The notes beneath the pieces are model-generated. The model had not been told where the DNA came from. It saw nothing but the letters and a program-made list of their open reading frames with translations, and did no database searches. A stretch of 64,000 nucleotides of DNA. Source: Isoperla grammatica (Eukaryota > Arthropoda > Insecta > Plecoptera > Perlodidae). Location of the stretch: contig OX246748.1 in the NCBI GenBank assembly GCA_945910005.1, forward strand, positions 17,029,368-17,093,367, read 5' to 3'. The first letter of the stretch is position 1. The number at the start of each line of letters is the position of its first letter. The position numbers were made by a program, and so were the translations under genes. Of this stretch, positions 37,514-50,078 are shown piece after piece.

Positions 37514-39007
37514 GGCTCCGTCAAGTTGGCCCCCCCACTGTAAAGTTTAGGGTAAATTGTTATCTCAATCGTTTGTGCATCGTTAGTGCACGTTTGTGCA
37601 CGAACAAATTTCGTTTGTGCACATTTATTTCTAAAGATATAACGTTTTTTTTGTGGGGGGGCCAACTTGACGACCAGCCCCCCCACATGTCAAATGTTAA
37701 CATTTTATGATGTGGGTCGTTTGTGCAACGTTAGTGCAGGTTTGTGCACTAAAAATTTTCGTTTGTGCACGTTTAGTTCTCGAGATATAACGGTTTTTTT
37801 GTGGGGGGGCCAACTTGACGCAGCCCCCCCACATGTCAAATGTTAACATTTTATGATGTGGGTCGTTTGTGCATCGTTAGTGCAGGTTTGTGCACTAAAA
37901 ATTTTCGTTTGTGCACGTTTAGTTCTCGAGATATAACGGTTTTTTTGTGGGGGGGCCAACTTGACGCAGCCCCCCCACATGTCAAATGTTAACATTTTAT
38001 GATGTGGGTCGTTTGTGCATCGTTAGTGCAGGTTTGTGCACCAAAAATTTTCGTTTGTGCACGTTTAGTTCTCGAGATATAACGGTTTTTTTGTGGGGGG
38101 GCCAACTTGACGCAGCCCCCCCACATGTCAAATGTTAACATTTTATGATGTGGGACGTTTGTGCATCGTTAGTGCAGGTTTGTGCACTAAAAATTTTCGT
38201 TTGTGCACGTTTAGTTCTCGAGATATAACGGTTTTTTTGTGGGGGGGCCAACTTGACGCAGCCCCCCCACATGTCAAATGTTAACATTTTATGATGTGGG
38301 ACGTTTGTGCATCGTTAGTGCAGGTTTGTGCACTAAAAATTTTCGTTTGTGCACGTTAAGTTCTCGAGATATAACGGTTTTTTTTGTGGGGGGGCCAACT
38401 TGACGCAGCCCCCCCACATGTCAAATGTTAACATTTTATGATGTGGGTCGTTTGTGCATCGTTAGTGCAGGTTTGTGCACTAAAAATTTTCGTTTGTGCA
38501 CGTTTAGTTCTCGAGATATAACGGTTTTTTTGTGGGGGGGCCAACTTGACGCAGCCCCCCCACATGTCAAATGTTAACATTTTATGATGTGGGTCGTTTG
38601 TGCATCGTTAGTGCAGGTTTGTGCACTTAAAATTTTCGTTTGTGCACGTTTAGTTCTCGAGATATAACGTTTTTTTTGTGGGGGGGCCAACGTGACGCAG
38701 CCCACCCCCATATGTCAAATGTTAACTTTTTCTGGTGTGGATCGTTTGTGCATCGTTAGTGCAGGTTAGTGCACTAAAATGTTTTGTTTGTGCACGTTTA
38801 GTTCTCGAGATATAACGGTTTTTCCGTGGGGGGGGGGGCAACTTGACGCAGGCCCCCCCCCCATATGTCAAATATTAACATTTTATGGTGTGGATCGTTT
38901 GTGCATCGTTAGTGCAGGTTTGTGCACTAAACATTTTCGTTCGTGCACGTTTAGTTCCCGAGATATAACGGTTTTGCCGAGGGGGGTCAACTTGACGCAG
39001 CCCCCCT
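37514..39007 (+). repeat. left terminal inverted repeat, ~10 units of 146 bp
   Basis: ACATGTC landmarks at 37685, 37831, 37977, 38123 and 38269 are each 146 bp apart; inner units are 147-153 bp and more diverged. Each unit has CGTTTGTGCATCGTTAGTGC, TTTGTGCACGTTTAGTTCTC, GAGATATAACGG and a G7 run that can pair with a C7 run 14 bases on (GTGGGGGGG...CCCCCCCAC). The array is in opposite orientation to 46795-48300. Confidence 0.95.
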
Positions 39008-39683
39008 GAGCTGAAATTATGGTGAACACCCGTGACCACTTAACTCGATGCTGTTAACATAATCAGCCAAATCCGTCAAGATGCCAACCTACAAAAAATT
39101 AATTACCAAACACAATTGTTTGTCGCGCACAGGCCAAACGGCTTGACGGATTTGGCTTAAACTTTCGATCAACACTCGTGACCACTTATTTCGATGCTGT
39201 TAACATAACTAGGCAAATTCGTCAAGATGCCAACCTACAAAAAATTAATTATTGAAAAATTCCCGTATTATTTTTTTTTTCATTAAAACTTATGGACAGA
39301 TTTTTAATGTTTTATAATTATGTCCACACTAACAAGGTCGACACCGGATACAAGTTTTGGAATTTTTACTTCAACCACCATTTTTTTTTTATATATTTAG
39401 TTTTCTAATAGCGTGAATTCATATTGTTTAATCGCTCATCTAGCAACGCGGAGCGTTTTCCTAGTTGTAATTAAATGTTTTCTTAAATCTCAATATTTCA
39501 ATTAATTATGCAATATTTACCTGCTACTTCCTGAATGCCACACGAAATTGCTGTGCGTGCTTGTAGACTACGAATACAAATTTAATTATTTTAAACTAAG
39601 TAGCTCGAGTTTAAATATTGTCAAAGGTAAAGGAAATACAATAAGAAGTAAATATACTTGCTCCTAGACTACTTGCTCTAAGG
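39008..39683. repeat. two diverged 146-bp-spaced repeats inside the left terminus
   Basis: CGTGACCACTTA..TCGATGCTGTTAACATAA and GTCAAGATGCCAACCTACAA appear twice, with CGTGACCACT at about 39031 and 39177, 146 bp apart. The spacing equals the terminal unit length, and each copy keeps CTTGACG and TGTTAACAT pieces, so these may be ancient terminal units. That link is inference. The rest (39250-39683) is unassigned AT-rich sequence. Confidence 0.55.
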
Positions 39684-39808
39684 TTGCTCTAAGGTAACCT
39701 TACCTCATAACTGACGTGTTTTCGCGGCTAACCAGCGATACCCATTTCAAAAAACGCTGATAGGTGTCGAGTCACTCGTCTATGACGAACGCAACGGTAA
39801 GGTTGACC
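39684..39808. mobile_element. diverged relative of the CRE-bearing MITE
   Basis: Inverted ends AAGGTAACCTTACC and GGTAAGGTTGACC, with the core ACGCTGATAGG, GAGTCACTCGTCTATGACG, match the element at 17879-18014. The CRE palindromes are degraded here to TGACG half-sites. Confidence 0.5.
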
Positions 39809-40519
39809 TGGAAGAAGTAGTGCATTTCTGCCTTTTCCATTTTGAGCAATCCAGGAGAAAGTCAGTACCATTTTTCTCTCGAGAATCACAACCAGAGTCA
39901 GTGGAAGTGCCGCTGAGTAACATCGATCATCGGCGGTGATTAGTGATTAGGAAGGATAATGTATTTGGTTAGTTTTCCGAGAGTGTGTTATGTGTTACGT
40001 GCCTTGCAAGTAATTATTTTTGGAAATCGGGGTAATGTATTCTCAAACTTTTGGTTACCTCACTAAACTAGGTCCGTGGCAAAGCTGAGAACGCCGAAAG
40101 GCATTTTTTCCACTGCATTTATAATATGTTGTTTGTACAATGTACAGCCCGAGTGCGACCCCAGTTTCCTTGAAATTTTTGTGTCCCAACAGTCAAAAAG
40201 TAATCAAATGTAATCGTTTGCTTGTTGTGTTTACGCCTTTTGTTTGACTAAATGTTGTGTTTCCAAGAAATGGGTGCATGGTTGAACTTCTGTTATGGCT
40301 TCTGGTAATGAATTTGGGGATTTCGTCTCATGTTTGAGCTACTCAGGTAGTGGGGGTGTACATCATTTGTGAAATGCCAAGATGGACGAGACATCGACTG
40401 ATTTTCTTGTTCTCAACTAAGCCACGGACCCACTGGATATGCAAATGTATAAAAAAAAATCCAGAGTGGGCTCGATCCAGGCTTATCATCGTAATTGTAA
40501 TCGGGATTTTCATTTCATT
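39809..40519. other. element interior, nothing recognised
   Basis: No open frame resembles a transposase or another known protein. Confidence 0.4.
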
Positions 40520-40995
40520 TATTAGACATGACCATGATTTGAGCTCTTCCGCTCTGTTCCATAACATTTATATTATAGCATAGCCTAGCAAATAGCATTA
40601 ATCAGGTATAATATTGCACGATATTACAGCTTATTAATAATACATCACAATATTTAGGTAGGAACTTATACCATATGTTGCTCACATGAAATAAATTAAT
40701 AAAGATAATAAAGGGTAAATAATAGGGTAAAATAGTACAATAAGATATAGAATATAGTATATAGTAATTTGGTACTGATAAACAGTATCAGGGGAATTGG
40801 GCCTAGAGTTATTGGTAAGGATATTTTTTGCGCATACTTTTAAATTTTGATATGTGGTCGGGTAGGGGGTTTACTACTTTTTATCCAAACCATTCCACAA
40901 TCTTGTGGCAGAGCCAACCAACGAGTTTTTTCCAACATTAGTCCTATAACGTGGCACGGAAAGTTTGTTTTTGTAGTCATTTTTGCAATGAAAAT
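40520..40995 (-). mobile_element. LINE fragment: reverse transcriptase ORF end and 3' UTR
   Basis: On the minus strand from about 40985 the sequence reads NDYKNKLSVPRYRTNVGKNS LVGSATRLWNGLDKK and then stops. This is the typical C-terminal end of jockey/CR1-like LINE proteins. The 3' untranslated part runs down to about 40520, ending in ATGTCTAATAAATGAAATGA. A plus-strand copy of the same segment lies at about 41607-42103, so the two form a large inverted repeat. Confidence 0.8.
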
Positions 40996-41007
40996 AAATA
41001 AAATAAA

Positions 41008-41262
41008 ATAAATTCACATTTAGAGTCTACCCACTCAGTAAGTAAACTGATTTGCAGTGGGGGACTTTAATTTAAAGTGACTAAACCAACCCTGTAGGCT
41101 TCGAACACCATCGACGAGTGAGCGATAACCAATCAAAGATCGATATATTTACGAAAAATATGAATCAGTGATTGGACAGTGCGAACACCTGCGGACCAAT
41201 GCCAGAATCAATAAGGCCGATATTCAGAACAACTTTGAATTTATTGAGTGCTTCGTTGCTAG
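41008..41262 (+). repeat. dispersed repeat A, third large copy
   Basis: It matches 22436-22688 over its length. It lies between the two minus-strand LINE pieces, so it probably inserted into that LINE. Confidence 0.85.
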
Positions 41263-41340
41263 GACGGCTCCAAAGTCACCGTTTACCTATTTTTGAGCAA
41301 GAAGTAATGGAATTGAATCCACATTAGAAGTTAAAAAACT

Positions 41341-41402
41341 TCTGCCTGAAGCGGGATTTGAACCTGGGACCTTCTGCATTGGAAGCAGGGATGCTAACCA
41401 CT
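41341..41402 (-). tRNA. tRNA-Gly(UCC)-like sequence, probably a pseudogene or SINE head
   Basis: On the minus strand GCAGTGGTTAGCATCCCTGC, TTCCAATGCAG, and AGGTTCAAATCCCGC follow the D-arm, anticodon-arm and T-arm order of tRNA-Gly(UCC). The 5' acceptor strand is not visible and the anticodon stem is imperfect. It is probably not functional. Confidence 0.4.
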
Positions 41403-41606
41403 GCTTATTTATTTATTTGCTGCTTTTTATCTCGGCCCAGCAGGAGGGAAGACCTGATTTTGCCTTGTATAGTACACATAGTTTGGCGAATACCCTCCTA
41501 GATTCTAATGATTCCCACTTAAGATCTTCGATAATTTCTGTAGGACTATGCCTTCTTCCATATTTATCTAGTTCTTTGCGGGCCGCCCTTCTCTGTTTAA
41601 ACAGAC
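41403..41606 (-). mobile_element. LINE fragment: C-terminal part of the reverse transcriptase ORF
   Basis: Minus-strand translation includes QRRAARKELDKYGRRHSPTE and LKWESLESRRVFAKLCVLYK. The RRAAR and WESLESRR motifs are typical of the post-RT region of jockey/CR1-like elements. It continues the LINE piece at 42104-42440 after an insertion and precedes the piece at 40520-40995. Confidence 0.8.
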
Positions 41607-42103
41607 TGAACAGACTGAATGCAGCCACTTTCATTGGCAAAAATGACCACAAAAAACAAACTCTACGTGCCACGTTAGGACTGATGTTGGTAAAAACTCG
41701 TTAGTTGGCTCTGCCACAAGATTGTGGAATGGTTTGGATATAAAAGTAATAAACCTCCTACCCGACCACATATCAAAATTTAGAAGTACGCTAAAAAAAT
41801 AACCTTACCAATAACTCTAGGCCCAATTACCCTGATACTGTTTTTCAGTACCAAATTACTATATAGGCCCTACTATAATATTCTTTACCTTATTGTTCTA
41901 TTAATGCTATTATTTACCCTTTATTATCTTTATCAATTTATTTCATGTGAGCAACATATGGTATAAGTTCCTACCTAAATATTGTGATGTACTATTAAAA
42001 AGCTGTAATATCGTGCAATATTATACCTGGTAAATGCTATGATATAAATGCTATGTAACAGAGCGAAAGAGCTCAAATCATGGTCATGTCTAATAATAAA
42101 TAT
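41607..42103 (+). mobile_element. 5'-truncated LINE copy inserted in an opposite-strand LINE
   Basis: The plus-strand sequence ACTCGTTAGTTGGCTCTGCC and AAGATTGTGGAATGGTTTGG through ATGTCTAATAATAAATA is a diverged copy of the minus-strand 3' end at 40520-40995. It interrupts the minus-strand RT frame between the EAIQK and QRRAAR motifs. The 3' tail is AATAATAAATA. The left boundary is approximate. Confidence 0.7.
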
Positions 42104-42440
42104 TTTTTGAATAGCCTCCTTATGGAGCTTGGTGTGTGGGTCCCATATACAGCTTGCATATTCAAGTGTGGGCCTGACAATTTTAGTATAAGTTTTGCTC
42201 TTTACCTTGGCACTACATTCCCTAAGGTTCCGCATGACCAAATTAAGATTTTTATTTCCCTTGTTGACTATATTTTTTACATGATCCTTCCAATTAAGTT
42301 TCTCATTTAGGGTAACACCTAATTGTATACAAGATTCTAAATACTCTAACCCTGCATCTGCATCTGTGTAAAAAAATCTATATGGATTCTTCTTGGCAGT
42401 AAATTTTATAAGTTATATTCTATTCATTGTGTTATTCTAT
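42104..42440 (-). mobile_element. LINE fragment: reverse transcriptase domain
   Basis: Open on the minus strand for about 110 codons, with no start of its own. It includes ESCIQLGVTLNEKLNWKDHV and KTYTKIVRPTLEYASCIWDP, the LGVT...W..H and VRP.LEYAS.VWDP motifs of non-LTR reverse transcriptases. The catalytic YxDD region would lie further upstream and is not seen, so it is a 5'-truncated fragment. Confidence 0.85.
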
Positions 42441-42692
42441 TCATATTCATTGGGTTTTATCTACATTTAGTTCGCAATCGTAGAAGTATGATTTAAGGCC
42501 CAACCACAATTGACGGCATCGTAATTTGTAATCAGGATCGCAATTGTAGAAATATCATTTACCGTTACAATCCATTATGACATCACGATTTTGTTGTGAG
42601 CAGCGTCATAAGAACAAGTATGTTATCTTTTTCACGGTTTCCGGATCCCGACTACGATTTTTACTATGCCGAAAATGTACACTAATAAACGA

Positions 42693-42975
42693 TAGAAGCA
42701 TCTCAGCGGTAACACGTGATGCTCTTATTCGGGAGGTCGCCGGTTCGTTTCTGTCCTGCGATAATCCTGACTGAATGTTTTTTCCTAGCTTTCCTCAGTC
42801 ACGAAGGCAAATACTGGGATTGAGTCCTACTATCATACCTCAGACATTCTTTCCCAACTATACAAACACGTAATTAAAAAAGAAAATCAACATATACCTT
42901 GTAAGCCACAAGAAAAGTGACACATCAGGTAAAACAGGTGTGCACACTAAAACAGGTATTCTTACTAAAAATTAT
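42693..42975 (+). mobile_element. tRNA-derived SINE, copy 3, diverged
   Basis: It matches copies 1 and 2 through CTCAGCGGTAA, TCGGGAGGTCGCCGGTTCG, CCTGACTGAATGTTTTTTCC, CTTTCCTCAGTCACGAAGGC and ACATCAGGTAAAACAGGTGT. It is more diverged than the others and lies inside the large transposon. Confidence 0.75.
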
Positions 42976-43472
42976 AATTGTATACTATTATCATTTATCA
43001 GTGGATGCTTGGAAATGGTTATATAGGGTGAAATCACCTCGTAACACATTTTTTTCGTCTACAAATTTATTTGCAAAAAATTCGGTAATAAGAACCTCAA
43101 TTAAGCTCTACAATCGTCGCTTAACGAGACTTACAATATTCATAAAAATATATGATGTATGTACTGAACACTACTTGAGTATTGAATAATTATGTTTAAA
43201 TATACTATATCCAAGTATAAACAATTCAAATTAACATAACAATAGAAATAATGTCGCTTTTACACTAATGTGTGAACATTTTTTACATTATGGTTATCGT
43301 AACTGGTAAACACTTTCATATATAATGAAAATCCATTATCACATTTTATCTACATTTAAAACACTTCATCAAGTTCTTACTCTAATTATGACCATTCACT
43401 GTATAGTATACTAATTAAGCTACAAGTAGATCAGGGGTTAATGTGTGGATGTATTACTCTCTTTGACACACA

Positions 43473-45855
<2,383 letters not shown>

Positions 45856-46762
45856 CTAGACGGTGTATACAATCAAGTGACAGTTTACCCCTCTATTTAA
45901 TTTGCATTCTGATTTCTTCTCGCAAAGATCATTATACACCTCCCACTTATCATTTGGTCTTCGGGCAAGCGCAACATAGTGCCCCACTGATGATACGGAG
46001 GTCCTCTCTCCAAGATATTCGATTACGCCTCGTAAATGATACGTCTCACTTCTTACTGTAAGTTGTAGGGGAATCTCTGTTAAATTGACAGTTACATCGT
46101 CTCCACAATTTATGTTGACGACTTCAATAAGTAGATGGTTTGGATGCACGGCAGATGGATCCATGACACGTGTTTTGAACCCTTTGCACCGCACACCAGT
46201 CATGTCACAAGCAACGATAGAACTCTCCATGATTTGTGATACTTCACCTTGAAGTTCTCCCATGTCATGTCACCATTGTAAAAGTTACTACACAACACTG
46301 GCAATTTTATACTATCTAAGGTGCAGTTTTCTGAACATTCAGAAATCTCCGTGGCTGATGGGTACATTTTAAGAATGTGTTGTGCCATAGTCTTTGCTGT
46401 GCATTCGATGTTAATTTTCTTCACATCATTGACACAATCCACAACTTCGAAAGCATTCAGAGAAATCACTAACTCTGCTCTTTTGCGATAACAACGTGTT
46501 TTTACTCCCGCAGTTACATCACTAACTAAAGAGAAGATTTGTCCCTCGGGTTTTTGCGATTCCAATTCTACAAATCTCCTGTACGTTTTGCTGTCGCAAC
46601 AAGCGACACAGAGTAACTGTGTTATAGCATCAAACGCACATGAATTTGATATTAGGAAGTGCTCATTATTGAAGGTTACAGGTTTGAGGTCAGATCGATT
46701 TGCATTTCTTAATAAACCAATGACCTTTACGTTTTGGGGGCACTAAATGTCTGAATCGGCAT
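45856..46762 (-). pseudogene. C19-like (USP-type) cysteine protease of the transposon, broken
   Basis: On the minus strand the frame opens after a TAG at 46743-46745 and encodes ISNSCAFDAITQLLCVACCD near 46630. This is a catalytic-Cys box like that of ubiquitin-specific proteases (GNTCFxNxxxQ). Near 45965 it encodes GHYVALARRPNDKWEVYNDL, the catalytic-His box (GHYxAxxR...W..YND). A tandem GACAT duplication near 46260 shifts the frame between the two boxes. A possible ATG at 46762 is out of frame by one base across a CCCCCAAAA run. With both breaks the gene is probably dead. It lies just inside the right terminus, reading inward. Its role in the element is unknown. The C19-like assignment rests on the two motifs and spacing only. 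Confidence 0.7.
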
Positions 46763-46794
46763 TAAATTATCTTAGAATTTGAGACTTGGTGCTT

Positions 46795-48300
46795 ACACGG
46801 GGGGGGGGGGGGGGCAGCGTGACGTTAGCCCCCCTACGGAAAAACCGTTATATCTCGAGATATAAACGTGCACAAACGAACCTTTTTGGTGCTAAAACCT
46901 GCACTACCGATGAACAAACGATCCACACCAGAAAATGTTAACATTTGACATATGGGGGTGGGCTGCGTCACGTTGGCCCCCCCACAAAAAAAACCGTTAT
47001 ATCTCGAGAACTAAACGTGCACAAACGAAAATTTTTAGTGCACAAACCTGCACTAACGATGCACAAACGACCCACATCATAAAATGTTAACATTTGACAT
47101 GTGGGGGGGCTGCGTCAAGTTGGCCCCCCCACAAAAAAACCGTTATATCTCGAGAACTAAACGTGCACAAACGAAAATTTTTAGTGCACAAACCTGCACT
47201 AACGATGCACAAACGACCCACATCATAAAATGTTAACATTTGACATGTGGGGGGGCTGGTCGTCAAGTTGGCCCCCCCACAAAAAAAACGTTATATCTCG
47301 AGAACTAAACGTGCACAAACGAAAATTTTTAGTGCACAAACCTGCACTAACGATGCACAAACGACCCACATCATAAAATGTTAACATTTGACATGTGGGG
47401 GGGCTGCGTCAAGTTGGCCCCCCCACAAAAAAAACCGTTATATCTCGAGAACTAAACGTGCACAAACGAAAATTTTTAGTGCACAAACCTGCACTAACGA
47501 TGCACAAACGTCCCACATCATAAAATGTTAACATTTGACATGTGGGGGGGCTGCGTCAAGTTGGCCCCCCCACAAAAAAAACCGTTATATCTCGAGAACT
47601 AAACGTGCACAAACGAAAATTTTTAGTGCACAAACCTGCACTAACGATGCACAAACGTCCCACATCATAAAATGTTAACATTTGACATGTGGGGGGGCTG
47701 CGTCAAGTTGGCCCCCCCACAAAAAAACCGTTATATCTCGAGAACTAAACGTGCACAAACGAAAATTTTTAGTGCACAAACCTGCACTAACGATGCACAA
47801 ACGACCCAAATCATAAAATGTTAACATTTGACATGTGGGGGGGCTGCGTCAAGTTGGCCCCCCCACAAAAAAAACCGTTATATCTCGAGAACTAAACGTG
47901 CACAAACGAAAATATTTAGTGCACAAACCTGCACTAACGATGCACAAACGACCCACATCATAAAATGTTAACATTTGACATGTGGGGGGGCTGCGTCAAG
48001 TTGGCCCCCCCACAAAAAAACCGTTATATCTCGAGAACTAAACGTGCACAAACGAAAATTTTTAGTGCACAAACCTGCACTAACGATGCACAAACGACCC
48101 ACATCATAAAATGTTAACATTTGACATGTGGGGGGGCTGGTCGTCAAGTTGGCCCCCCCACAAAAAAAACGTTATATCTTTAGAAATAAATGTGCACAAA
48201 CGAAATTTGTTCGTGCACAAACGTGCACTAACGATGCACAAACGATTGAGATAACAATTGACCCTAAACTTTAAAGTGGGGGGGCCAACTTGACGGAGCC
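46795..48300 (-). repeat. right terminal inverted repeat, ~10 units of 146 bp
   Basis: The reverse complement of the 37514-39007 array. GTGGGGGGG landmarks at 47101, 47247, 47395, 47542, 47689, 47835, 47982 and 48128 are 146-148 bp apart. The inner edge starts with a 17-G run at about 46799. The outermost unit is special at both ends of the element (TTCTAAAGATATAACG-type instead of CTCGAGATATAACGG). Confidence 0.95.
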
Positions 48301-48309
48301 GAATAAAAG

Positions 48310-49206
48310 GATATCATAGTTTAGCTTTTCGCGCCCTAACATTTTGACCCACAACATTTACACATTTGATTAACATTAATATTTACATTTTAGGTCAACC
48401 AATTTGCATAAAACTTTACATGCTTCGTCGAGTGTGTTATTTGAGATCTATTTATTTTAAAAATACATTTAGTTGCTTCGAGTAACAGGTGTTACTGCCT
48501 CTACTGACGTAGGCTGACTAAAGGTCCGTTCATCTGAATTTGAGATTTTTTAAGGGTGAAAAATGTTCAGATTTTAAGCAACCACGAAGAGTTTAACATT
48601 TATTTTCTATGTAACTGAAATTCTTACTGTGAGCTGTCACCTGCCCCTACCCCTCTTCTACCCCACACATACCCTTAGCCGGAATCTACCCCTGATATGT
48701 TTAGGATATATTTATTCTTCATTCGCTGTTTCATATACCTCTCTATATAGTCAGTGATCAACGCCCCCCCCCCCCCCCCACGTTTACGTCCAACCCGCGC
48801 CGAGCATGCTCACTAACGATTCAAATTACTCCATGTTGCTTCAATACATTCGCAAGGAACTGAACATTCCTATTTTATGGACGTTGTTTAGTTTCAATAA
48901 TGTTTTTTTATCCACAATTAACTTTTGTAATGCGTTAATGAAACATACTTTCAAAAGTTAATTCTAAGATTTTGATTGAAATCAATATCGAAAATCACTT
49001 TTGGTATGTATTACGTTTTAGCTTTGTATGTTGGCATTACGATTCCTTCTACTCCCAAGAGTTATTCATTATGCTCTGATTGGTTGGAAGACATCTGGAG
49101 ACGTCACGGGCAGAATCTCGGTGTCTTGGCCAATCATCAGGGCACAGTTATGTTTGAGACTGAGGTTGGTAGCAGCGGCTGATTGTTTGTGTTGTCATGT
49201 TTGCAG
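48310..49206. other. intron end before the last neuroligin exon
   Basis: Non-coding. It contains a 17-C run at about 48764-48780. The acceptor TTTGCAG ends at 49206. Confidence 0.5.
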
Positions 49207-50078
49207 ACACGAAGCCCAAGCTAAAGACTCACTACCGCGCTCACCGCCTCAGCTTCTGGTTGAACCTCGTCCCCGACCTGCACAGGCCTGGGGGCGACGA
49301 CGTCCCGGATACCCACCACAACCTCGAGGAGGAAGACCCCCACGTGGTGCCCCGCCCCCCTCTACCGACGTCCACGTCGCGACGCCCGACCGAGCAGCCG
49401 ACGACCGTCTCCGTCCCGCTCAAGGTCGCGCTAGACCCCGCGACCAACGCGACCGTGTCGCCATCTGTCTCCGAGATCGAGAACTCTGTAGTGGCCGGCG
49501 CGTCGGCCTCGCCGCCTCAGCAAGAGGACGGTTTCGCGGCGTACTCTACCGCGCTGAGCGTGACCATCGCGATCGGCTGCTCGCTGCTCATCCTGAACGT
49601 GCTCATCTTCGCCGGGGTCTACTACCAACGCGACAAGACGCGGATGCAACACGAGAACGGGGGCGCAAACGCGAAGAAACGCGCGGAGAACGGACAGATG
49701 CCCAACAACATCTGCGGCGACCTGTTGGGCGTCGACACCAGCACTGGTAACACTGTCATCAAGGTGAACGACACCGCCACCATTCTGTCCCAAGGTCACC
49801 ATCATCATCATCACCATCATCACCAGATGCCTCCGCCAGAGTTCGCGGACCTCCCCCACGCGACCAACCCCCAGGTACCGAGGCCTCCGCCGCCCCCCAA
49901 AACACCCAAACCTCCTATCCCCAGTCTGTCGGCGCCCCAATCGGGCGGCGTTGCCGAAACGCAGCCTCTACTCCCCGCCCACAACATTCAGATGTTGACG
50001 ACCGGCAACAGTGGAACGTTGACGAAGAAGGGTGTGGGCAATAAACAGAGCATAACGATGGAGGAGTTGCGTGTGTGA
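49207..50078 (+). CDS. Nlg: neuroligin, terminal coding exon
   Basis: The exon begins by completing the Asp codon of the previous exon and reads TKPKLKTHYRAHRLSFWLNL VPDLHRPGGDDVP, a stretch conserved in insect neuroligins. A Pro/Thr-rich stalk with an NATV glycosylation site follows. One transmembrane helix is encoded at about 49551-49619 (ALSVTIAIGCSLLILNVLIF), then a basic stop-transfer YYQRDKTR. The cytoplasmic tail has a run of nine His (49798-49824), Pro-rich PRPPPPPKTPKPP, and the C-terminus EELRV, a possible class II PDZ ligand. The stop is TGA at 50076-50078. The exon is markedly GC-rich against AT-rich flanks. The C-terminal binding role is inferred from the family. Confidence 0.95.

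Noticed and set aside
41341..41402. Functional tRNA-Gly gene
   Set aside because: The acceptor strand is missing and the anticodon stem mismatched; treated as a tRNA-like remnant.
49028..49940. Long Arg/Pro-rich frames on both strands over the last neuroligin exon
   Set aside because: Shadows of the GC-rich neuroligin coding sequence in other frames.
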